NCBI GenBank assembly: GCA_963851085.1
Contig: CAWKNX010000023.1
Location: forward strand, 62,001 to 126,000
Reading direction: 5' to 3'
DNA length: 64,000 nt
Origin: DATFVJ01 sp963851085
GTDB taxonomy: Bacteria; Actinomycetota; Actinomycetes; Streptosporangiales; Streptosporangiaceae
Every line of letters begins with the position of its first letter. Positions within the stretch are counted from its first letter, which is position 1. The position numbers and the translations under genes are program-made. Positions 57,886 through 64,000 of the stretch are shown in pieces. The notes under the pieces were generated by a model that was not told where the DNA came from, ran no database searches, and was given only the letters and a program-made list of their open reading frames with translations.

Positions 57886-60602
57886 GGCGTGGCATCCTTG
57901 CCCATGGTCCGGATCACGTCGCCGACGGAGCTGACCGCGCCGTGGCGGCGGCGGATCACGTCCGCGATCAGCCCCGTCCAGCCCGTCTGATGCGAGGCGC
58001 CGAGCCCGGCGCCGTTGTCGCCGTGGAAGTACTCGTTGAAGACAAGGTTGTCTTTCCACGCCGGGTCGTGCTGCAGCCGGTCGACCCAGCCGAAGCACGG
58101 CCGCCGCCCGTCCGGGCCGACGACGAAGATTGAGATGAGCCGGTCCTGCAGGTCCAGGGCGATCACGTCGAGCGGCACCCGGTAACCCGAGCCGGCCGGG
58201 TACTCGAACGTGAGCTCGTCACCGAAGAACCGGTAGTAGCGCTCGAGCACACTGATGACCAGATAGTTGAGCGGGAACCACAGCGGCCCGCGCCAGTTGG
58301 AGTTCCCGCCGAACATGCCGGTGGTGGATTCCGCGGGCTCGTAGTCGATCGTGGCCCTGACGCCCTCGACGTCGAGCTCGTACGGATGGTCGCGATGGTA
58401 GGCGGAAAGGGCCCGTAGACCGTACGGGGACAGAAATTCCTTCTTGTCGAAGAGCTTGGCGAACAGTTTCTCCAGGCGGTCGATGCCGACGACGCTGAGC
58501 AGCAGCCGCTGGTCGCCCGGCTCACCGCGCATCATGCCGGTTTCGCGGAGCTTATCCCTCTCGCGCAGGCCCTGCCGGTCGAGGAAGTCCGCGAATTGCT
58601 TGCCGACCACAATCGATTGGTTGAGCATGCCCTCGTCGATGACCGCGGCCGTCAGCATGGGGATGACGCCCACCATCGAGCGGACCTTGACGGGCACCGC
58701 GGTGCCGTCCGGAGTGAGCAGCCGGTCGTAAAAGAGCCCGTCGGCGTCGTCCCACAGGCCCTGGCCGTCCATGGCTTCGGTGATGGCGGCGAAATGCTCG
58801 AGGAACTTCAGGACAAGATCGATCGCCGGGCGCCGGCCGCTGCGCTGCAGGACGGTGGCGATGCCGGCCATGGCGATCGCGTAGAAGGCCATCCAGCCGG
58901 TGGCGTCGGATTGTTCCAGGATCCCGCCGACCGGCAGGTGCGAACGGTCGATCGGGCCGATGTTGTCCAGGCCGAGGAAGCCGCCCTCGAACAGGTTGTT
59001 GCCGCCCGCGTCCTCCAGGTTGACCCACCAGGTGAAGTTGACCAGGAGCTTGTCGAAGACCCGGCTCAGGAAGTCGAGGTCGCGGCCGCCGTCGATGGCG
59101 AACACTTCGAGCGCCGCCCACGCCTGCACCGGCGGGTTCACGTCGCCGAAGTCCCACTCGTAGGCGGGCAGCGCACCGTTCGGGTGCTGGAACCACTCAC
59201 GGCAGAGCAGGATCAGCTGGTACTTGGCGAACGCCGGGTCAACATGGGCGAGAGTCACGCAGTGGAAGGCAAGGTCCCAGGCGGCGAACCAGGGATACTC
59301 CCATTTGTCCGGCATGGACATGATGTCGAAGGCATCGAAGTTGCGCCACCTGGAGTTGCGCCCACCACGCCTGCCGGGCGGCGGCGGTGGCTGGGTGGGG
59401 TCACCGTCGAGCCAGCGGCTGACGTCGTAGTTGTACATCTGCTTGCTCCAGAGCATCCCGGCGAAGGCCTGGCGCATGACCATCGCCTCGTCGGGGCTGG
59501 CCCCGGGGGGTGTCAGCTCGGCGTAGAACTCGTCGGCCTCGGCCCGGCGCTGTGTGACGACGCGATCGAAACCGCTGCCGAGCGCCGCCGCCGCCCGCGC
59601 CCCCCTGGCGCGCGCGGCGCCCGCCGGGCGCAGCCGCAGCCGCAACTGCGCGGTCTCTCCTGGGGCGACCGTCAGCCGGTACCAGAAGGCGCACTTGGTT
59701 CCGTGCTCGTCGGGGTTGACGGTGGCCGCGCCGCTGACCACATGGTCGTTGATCCCGTCCTTCGGGTACGGTGTCGTCGGCGCCGCGCCGAACAGCCGCG
59801 CGTCGTTGGTTTCGTTCTCGCAGAACAGCGGAACCGGGCTCGCGCCATCCGGGCCCGGGCCGGCGAGCAATTCGAGTGAGCCGAGGAACGGGTGCTCGAC
59901 CGTGACCGCCGAACCGCCCGCGCCGGCCAGCACAGGTTTGGGTGCGTCAGTGTCCCACGACCAGGTGTTGCGGAACCAGGCGGTCGGCAGCACATGCAGG
60001 GTGTCGGCTTCCGGGCCCGCGTTCGTCACTTCGATGGTCATCAGGACGTCGGTGGGATCCGCCTTGGCGTAATGGACCTCGGTGATCCAGTAACGGTCAT
60101 GGTCGAATACGCCGGTGTCGAGCAGCTCATACTCGGGGTCGAGTTTCCCGCGCCTGCCGTTCTCCCGCCGCAGGTCCTCGTAGGGGAACGACGCCTGCGG
60201 GTAGTGGTAGCGCCAGCGGTTCCAGGCGTGGCTGGGGATGGCGTCGAGATACCACCAGTACTCCTTCACGTCCTCACCATGGTTCGCCTCGGCCCCGGTG
60301 AGCCCGAAGGCGCGTTCCTTGAGGATCGGATCGCGGCCGTTCCACAGCGCGAGCCCGAGGCACAGCCGCTGCTCGACGTCGCAGAAGCCGGCCAGGCCGT
60401 CCTCGCCCCACCGGTAGGCACGCGAACGCGCGTGGTCGTGCGGCAGGTAGTCCCAGGCCTGCCCGTCCGCGCTGTAGTCCTCCCGGACCGTCCCCCACTG
60501 CCGCTCGCTCACGTAGGGTCCCCACAGGTACCAGTCGCTGGCCCGCCGGAGCCCGTCTTCCAGGTGCCCGAATCCAGCTGCCCGTTCACGTTCCGCACTC
60601 AT
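57882..60602 (-). CDS. GH63/MGH1-like glycosidase
   Basis: A 906-aa protein. ATG 60602 is preceded by AAGGGG at seven bases. The N-terminal region SERQWGTVREDYSADGQAWD and a beta-rich half precede an (alpha/alpha)6 toroid with MPDKWEYPWFAAWDLAFHCV, YEWDFGDVNPPVQAWAALEV and GLWDDADGLFYDRLLTPDGT, the hallmarks of MGH1-like (mannosyl-oligosaccharide glucosidase, GH63) proteins; acidic residues in WD-motifs are likely catalytic. It lacks a signal peptide. It forms one operon with glgX, so an intracellular alpha-glucan or glucosylglycerate-type substrate is likely, but it is not determined. Confidence 0.85.
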   Translation of the reverse strand: MSAERERAAGFGHLEDGLRRASDWYLWGPYVSERQWGTVREDYSADGQAWDYLPHDHARSRAYRWGEDGLAGFCDVEQRLCLGLALWNGRDPILKERAFGLTGAEANHGEDVKEYWWYLDAIPSHAWNRWRYHYPQASFPYEDLRRENGRRGKLDPEYELLDTGVFDHDRYWITEVHYAKADPTDVLMTIEVTNAGPEADTLHVLPTAWFRNTWSWDTDAPKPVLAGAGGSAVTVEHPFLGSLELLAGPGPDGASPVPLFCENETNDARLFGAAPTTPYPKDGINDHVVSGAATVNPDEHGTKCAFWYRLTVAPGETAQLRLRLRPAGAARARGARAAAALGSGFDRVVTQRRAEADEFYAELTPPGASPDEAMVMRQAFAGMLWSKQMYNYDVSRWLDGDPTQPPPPPGRRGGRNSRWRNFDAFDIMSMPDKWEYPWFAAWDLAFHCVTLAHVDPAFAKYQLILLCREWFQHPNGALPAYEWDFGDVNPPVQAWAALEVFAIDGGRDLDFLSRVFDKLLVNFTWWVNLEDAGGNNLFEGGFLGLDNIGPIDRSHLPVGGILEQSDATGWMAFYAIAMAGIATVLQRSGRRPAIDLVLKFLEHFAAITEAMDGQGLWDDADGLFYDRLLTPDGTAVPVKVRSMVGVIPMLTAAVIDEGMLNQSIVVGKQFADFLDRQGLRERDKLRETGMMRGEPGDQRLLLSVVGIDRLEKLFAKLFDKKEFLSPYGLRALSAYHRDHPYELDVEGVRATIDYEPAESTTGMFGGNSNWRGPLWFPLNYLVISVLERYYRFFGDELTFEYPAGSGYRVPLDVIALDLQDRLISIFVVGPDGRRPCFGWVDRLQHDPAWKDNLVFNEYFHGDNGAGLGASHQTGWTGLIADVIRRRHGAVSSVGDVIRTMGKDATP

Positions 60603-61140
60603 CGCCGTCCCCTTGGCTTTCGCCGTCGTTGGCTGTTGCCGTCCTTGGCTGTTGCCGTCCTTGGCTGTTGTTGTTCCCTGGCCCTCGCTTCTCCACAGCA
60701 CCTACCCGCGGCGGCACCCGATTCATCACCCCGGCCGCCACGCTGATAATGGCCTTGTCCGCGTAGGTAAATGGCACGGTAATTGCCGGCGAACCCACGC
60801 ATAATTCTGCTGGCCAGGGTCAATACGCGTGGGTGACCCTGTAACAGGTCTGGGACGCCCGCAACGCCACCGGCAAGGACGCAGCGGGAGCATGACGCAG
60901 ACGGCGGCGATCGCGACCCCCGCGAAGGAGGCAGCGGCGAGTGGGTGCATGACGTGGCCTCTGAGCTTTGGGTGCCGCGTCAAATGTCAGCCCGTGCCCG
61001 CAGGTCGCGCGTCACCCAGAACGGGTGATCCGCGGCGGAGCGTGGCCGTGGTGATCGCACCTGGTGCAGCCGTGCTGGCGTTGATCTATGTCTCGGGGCC
61101 GCTCTCGGGCCGTGCGGTGCCCGTCTACTTGCGGTGCTCG
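60603..61140. other. Divergent-to-convergent spacer with 16-bp tandem repeat
   Basis: The ~540-bp gap between the GH63-like gene and DUF2252. At 60613-60677 are about four 16-bp units (TTGGCTGTTGCCGTCC), directly upstream of the glycosidase ribosome site, so they sit in its leader. A minus-strand frame at 60749-60983 begins MHPLAAASFAGVAIAAVCVM and could encode a tiny membrane protein, but has no ribosome site or recognisable family and was left out. Nothing else seen. Confidence 0.5.
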
Positions 61141-62694
61141 TCAGATGTCGCGTTCTGCCTTGATCCGCCCGGATGCGGCGGCGTTCTCGAGCGCGGCATA
61201 GTCGCGCTCGTTCTGGTCCGCATAGGCGGCGGAGAACTCCGCGATCGCCCGGTCGAAGGCGTCGCCGCCGCCCAGGTAGGAGGCGATCGCGATCCGGTCT
61301 CCAGACCTGGCGTGTGCCCGCGCCAGCGTCCACCCGCAGAGCTCGCCGTACAGCCGCAGGCCGCTGGGGATCATGGTCTCGATGTCGGCGGAGAACTTCC
61401 AGTCGCGCAGCTGGCGGACATAGAAGTCGCGGGGCCGGCCGTCGAGCCCTGCTTCGGTCCGCTGCCAGCCGAGGAAGATGTCGCTCGACGCCTGCATGAG
61501 CCGCTGCCCGGCGACGACCCGCTGGCCCTGGTTGGTGTATTTGCTCGCGCCGGCGAAGGCGCTGAGTACCGACCGTTCCGCCTCCTTGACCTGCAAGAAC
61601 AGCGGATCGGACTCGTCGCGGCCGAGCATCAGCACGATCCAACACCTGGTGCCAACGCTGCCGACGCCGACGACCTTGCGGGCGATGTCGGTGAACGCGA
61701 ACTGCTCGAGCAGGTAGCGGCGGTCGGTCTCCAGCGTGCGCCGGTACTTGGCGATGAGCGGGTCAAGCTGCATTTCGAGACCGGTCCCGTCCCCCTGGTC
61801 GCCGGCCAGGTCAGCCAGCGGCACAAGCAGTGGAGGGTCCGCTACGATCCGGGGCCGGCCATCCACCACGCGGCACAGCTTGTCGAACGCCTGCAGGCTG
61901 TCGCGCGTTCTGGCCTTGGCCATGCTCTTGGTGATCGTCTTGCGCTGCCGCGCGTCCAGCATGGATCCCATCTGCGCCTGGAGCTCGTCGAGTTCCGCGT
62001 GTGCGTACCAGAGATCCAGGTTGCGCATCCCCGCGAAGCGCCGCATCGCCATCCGGTAGCGGGCCACCGCGGCCATCACGATCTCGTGGCGCTGCTTTCC
62101 GGGGAATCCGTTGCCTCGCGTTGCCACTTCCAGGCTCGCCGCCAGCCGCTTGACATCCCATTCCCACGGCCCGGGCAGTGTCTCGTCGAAGTCGTTGACG
62201 TCGAACATCAGCCGGCGTTCCGGCGAGGCGTAGACACCGAAGTTGGACAGGTGCGCGTCGCCGCACGCCTGCACCGTCAGGCCTGAGTTCGGCGTCGTGG
62301 CCAGATCAGTGGCCATGGGCAGCGCCGCGCCGCGGAAGAACGTGAACGGCGAAACGAGCATCCGCCCGTACCTGACGGGAACAAGCTCGGGCACCCGCCA
62401 TACTGCCTGCTGCTCAAGCAGGGTGACGGGGTCCGGGCGGTTCGGCGGCGGGTCGAACATCGCATGACTGTCGCGCGGGACCTTGGCGCGCGCTTCTTTG
62501 CCGCGGGCGGCACGCTCGGCCGGCGTGAGCCGTGCGAGCGCCGCGTCGGGTCGTGCTCGCTGGACAGGCGCTGTCGCGGGCGCAGCAGCAGATCGTGCTC
62601 GCTGGGTAGGCGCTTTGGCGGGCGCGGCGGCAGATCGTGCTCGCTGGGTCCGCGTCGCGGGTGCTTGCGCTTTAGTCGCTTTAGTCTCTACCAC
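61141..62694 (-). CDS. DUF2252 family protein
   Basis: A 517-aa protein from GTG 62694. RYGRMLVSPFTFFRGAALPM, CGDAHLSNFGVYASPERRLM and DVNDFDETLPGPWEWDVKRL are the core of DUF2252, whose GDxHxxN and D-x-x-D-F-D resemble the kinase/phosphotransferase (APH-like) active site. The first ~55 residues carry a 14-residue tandem repeat (TQRARSAAAPAKAP) encoded by 42-bp units at about 62545-62660, giving a basic linker. No signal peptide. It may be a small-molecule kinase, but the reaction is unproven. Confidence 0.85.
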   Translation of the reverse strand: MVETKATKAQAPATRTQRARSAAAPAKAPTQRARSAAAPATAPVQRARPDAALARLTPAERAARGKEARAKVPRDSHAMFDPPPNRPDPVTLLEQQAVWRVPELVPVRYGRMLVSPFTFFRGAALPMATDLATTPNSGLTVQACGDAHLSNFGVYASPERRLMFDVNDFDETLPGPWEWDVKRLAASLEVATRGNGFPGKQRHEIVMAAVARYRMAMRRFAGMRNLDLWYAHAELDELQAQMGSMLDARQRKTITKSMAKARTRDSLQAFDKLCRVVDGRPRIVADPPLLVPLADLAGDQGDGTGLEMQLDPLIAKYRRTLETDRRYLLEQFAFTDIARKVVGVGSVGTRCWIVLMLGRDESDPLFLQVKEAERSVLSAFAGASKYTNQGQRVVAGQRLMQASSDIFLGWQRTEAGLDGRPRDFYVRQLRDWKFSADIETMIPSGLRLYGELCGWTLARAHARSGDRIAIASYLGGGDAFDRAIAEFSAAYADQNERDYAALENAAASGRIKAERDI

Positions 62695-62779
62695 GGTCCC
62701 ACGATGCCGCGCGTCGGCGGCTCGCGCGTCACCCGCCTTGGGTGAGTGTCCCTGGCCGCGGCGGCCGGATAACACATGG

Positions 62780-63664
62780 TCAGACGGGTTTGCGGCCGAT
62801 CCCCGCGTAGTTCGGCGCCAGGCTGGGCGGCCCGACGCCGTCGGCCGGCCGCCAGCGGTTGGTCGCCACCACTCCGGGTTCGAGCAGGTCGAGCCCGTCG
62901 AAGAAGCGGCAGACCTCGGCGTAGGTGCGGCGGGTCTGCGGGGTTGAGACAAGCGAGTTGTAGCACTGTGCCGCCTTCGCGGCGGCCGCCGCGTCGACGT
63001 CGCTCGCCGGATGCGAGAGCACCAGGTAACTGCCCGCCGCGGTGGCGTCCATCAGCCGTCGCACGATCCCGTACGGATCATCAGAATCGGGGATCAGGTG
63101 CAGGATCATCAGCAGCATCACCGCGACCGGCTGGCTGAAATCCAGGGTCCGCGCTGCCGCCGCCAGAATCCTGTCCGTATCGCGCAGGTCCGCGTCCAGG
63201 TAGGTGGTCGGTCCCGTGGTGCTGTTCAGCAGGGCCCGCGCGTGCACGAGCACGATCGGGTCGTTGTCCACGTACACGACGCGGGCGGATGGCGCGACGG
63301 ACTGTGCCACCTCGTGGGTGTTGTTGGCGGCCGGTATGCCGGTCCCGATGTCGAGGAACTGCCTGATACCCACGTCGCCCGCCAGGTAGCGCACGGCCCG
63401 CCCGAGGAAGGCGCGGTTGGCCCGGACACCGACAAGGATGGCGGGCTGTGCCGTGATCACCTGATTGGCGGCAGCGCGATCGGCGGCGAAGTTGTCCTTG
63501 CCGCCCAGCCAGTAGTCGTAGACCCTGGCCGGGTGCGCGACGCTCGTGTCGACCGTGAGTTCGCCGCCTTCGCGCGCTGGATCCCGGCCGCGCGCGGGAT
63601 CAGCGCCCTGCGCGGGGGCGTAATCTCGAGCGGGAACCGCGTCGCCGGACCTTCGGGCTGGCAC
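62780..63664 (-). CDS. Methyltransf_19 (DUF574) SAM-dependent methyltransferase
   Basis: A 294-aa protein of the actinobacterial DUF574 family. VAHPARVYDYWLGGKDNFAA is the family signature; RQFLDIGTGIPAANNTHEVA is the SAM-binding motif, VVYVDNDPIVLVHARALL follows, and VCRFFDGLDLLEPGVV is near the end. The catalytic substrate is unknown; members are numerous and often lie near regulatory genes. It is intact, whereas its paralogue at 21.9-22.8 kb is broken. The first ~35 residues are a repetitive PAR/GRD-rich tail and may be part of a longer leader. Confidence 0.88.
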   Translation of the reverse strand: MPARRSGDAVPARDYAPAQGADPARGRDPAREGGELTVDTSVAHPARVYDYWLGGKDNFAADRAAANQVITAQPAILVGVRANRAFLGRAVRYLAGDVGIRQFLDIGTGIPAANNTHEVAQSVAPSARVVYVDNDPIVLVHARALLNSTTGPTTYLDADLRDTDRILAAAARTLDFSQPVAVMLLMILHLIPDSDDPYGIVRRLMDATAAGSYLVLSHPASDVDAAAAAKAAQCYNSLVSTPQTRRTYAEVCRFFDGLDLLEPGVVATNRWRPADGVGPPSLAPNYAGIGRKPV

Positions 63665-63745
63665 TAGAACGCCTCCCTGAGTCTCCAGTCACGCCGGTGG
63701 AGCGGGCCGCGCATTACGTCACAAGCGTATCCATACCGTGGCAGC

Positions 63746-64000
63746 TCACCGCCGCGGCGGTCCCTGGCGGACGCGTGCCATCGCGTCGGCAGGGGTGCCC
63801 CGCCACCAGCCCATCGCCTCGATCCACCAGGTCAGGCCGGCCTGCGCGTACGGGGCGACGTGGCGCGCACCACGGTCGGGGGCCGAGCCGTCCGTGCGCC
63901 CCTCCAGCGCCACATCGAACGGTGACTGCTGCGCGCGCTGCTCCCGCGTGTAGCGCAGAATCGCGCGCAGTTCCTCGGGCGGCATGGTCTCGCCGAGTCC
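63746..64000 (-). CDS. LLM-class flavin monooxygenase, C-terminal end (partial)
   Basis: The last 84 residues of a gene that enters from the right edge; frame open to 64000. GLGETMPPEELRAILRYTRE, SPFDVALEGRT, VAPYAQAGLTWWIEAMGWW and RVRQGPPRR match the C-terminus of luciferase-like (bacterial F420 or FMN) monooxygenases. The typical final AG(A/L)TWWIE and RxGPPR are present. The substrate cannot be told. Confidence 0.75.
   Translation of the reverse strand, partial: GLGETMPPEELRAILRYTREQRAQQSPFDVALEGRTDGSAPDRGARHVAPYAQAGLTWWIEAMGWWRGTPADAMARVRQGPPRR

Noticed and set aside
60749..60983. Small membrane protein on the minus strand
   Set aside because: One hydrophobic stretch but no ribosome site, no family and arginine-rich remainder typical of shadow frames.

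Overview
The window is chromosomal DNA of a high-GC Gram-positive actinomycete. The signs are very high GC, many GTG starts, 1-4 nt start/stop overlaps (ATGA, GTGA, TGATG), and actinobacterial families: a deazaflavin-type nitroreductase domain, a TIGR03084 metal-binding protein, Methyltransf_19 (DUF574) methyltransferases and an LigD-type ligase. There are no rRNA or tRNA genes, and the order within the actinomycetes cannot be fixed from the sequence.

Layout. 0-5 kb holds lipid-type metabolism on the minus strand: ACP dehydratase fragment, FabG-like reductase, CaiB/BaiF CoA-transferase, thiolase and 3Fe-4S ferredoxin, facing an SsuD-like flavin monooxygenase. 5-11 kb holds a TIGR03084 protein, a DUF202 protein and a PaoABC-like molybdenum aldehyde dehydrogenase whose large subunit is frameshifted. 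11-13 kb is an ISAzo13-type insertion sequence in a dispersed repeat, then a 22-bp tandem array. 13.6-25.7 kb holds a MoaD-like/BNR-propeller pair, LigD, XdhC, a decayed MFS transporter, psuK-psuG, a cysteine dioxygenase-rhodanese fusion, a broken methyltransferase, lgt and a frameshifted recQ. 25.7-29 kb holds a Sll1717-type P-loop ATPase, alkB and a P-loop/deazaflavin-oxidoreductase fusion. 29.4-34.5 kb is a nested mobile island: a group II intron in another copy of the dispersed repeat, its reverse-transcriptase gene interrupted by a decayed serine-recombinase element. 34.7-43 kb is accessory and strongly eroded, with fragments of homocitrate synthase, a cupin, an APC permease, FolE and YbjQ, two GC-rich arrays, and a few intact genes (aldo/keto reductase, pentapeptide-repeat protein, O-methyltransferase, HxlR regulator, GNAT, PaaI thioesterase). 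43-51 kb holds a frameshifted 5-oxoprolinase, a flavodoxin, a penicillin acylase and a second GC-rich array. 51-64 kb is mostly intact: DUF2461, tex, aquaporin, an overlapping glgX/GH63-like pair, DUF2252, an intact Methyltransf_19 gene and the end of a luciferase-like monooxygenase.

The most notable result is in the mobile DNA. One dispersed repeat, centred on a palindrome with 16-bp arms, occurs three times. One copy (about 42.7 kb) is uninterrupted, one is split by the ISAzo13 element and one by the group II intron. The uninterrupted copy acts as an empty-site reference that fixes both insertion points to within a few bases. The element nested in the intron is flanked by a 6-bp direct repeat, GCCACG, and its exact removal would restore the reverse-transcriptase frame.

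Many large genes carry frameshifts (paoC-like, recQ, MFS, 5-oxoprolinase, transposase, recombinase, methyltransferase, cytosine deaminase). Truncated fragments show genuine decay in the accessory zone. Single shifts in otherwise full-length genes could equally be assembly or read indels.
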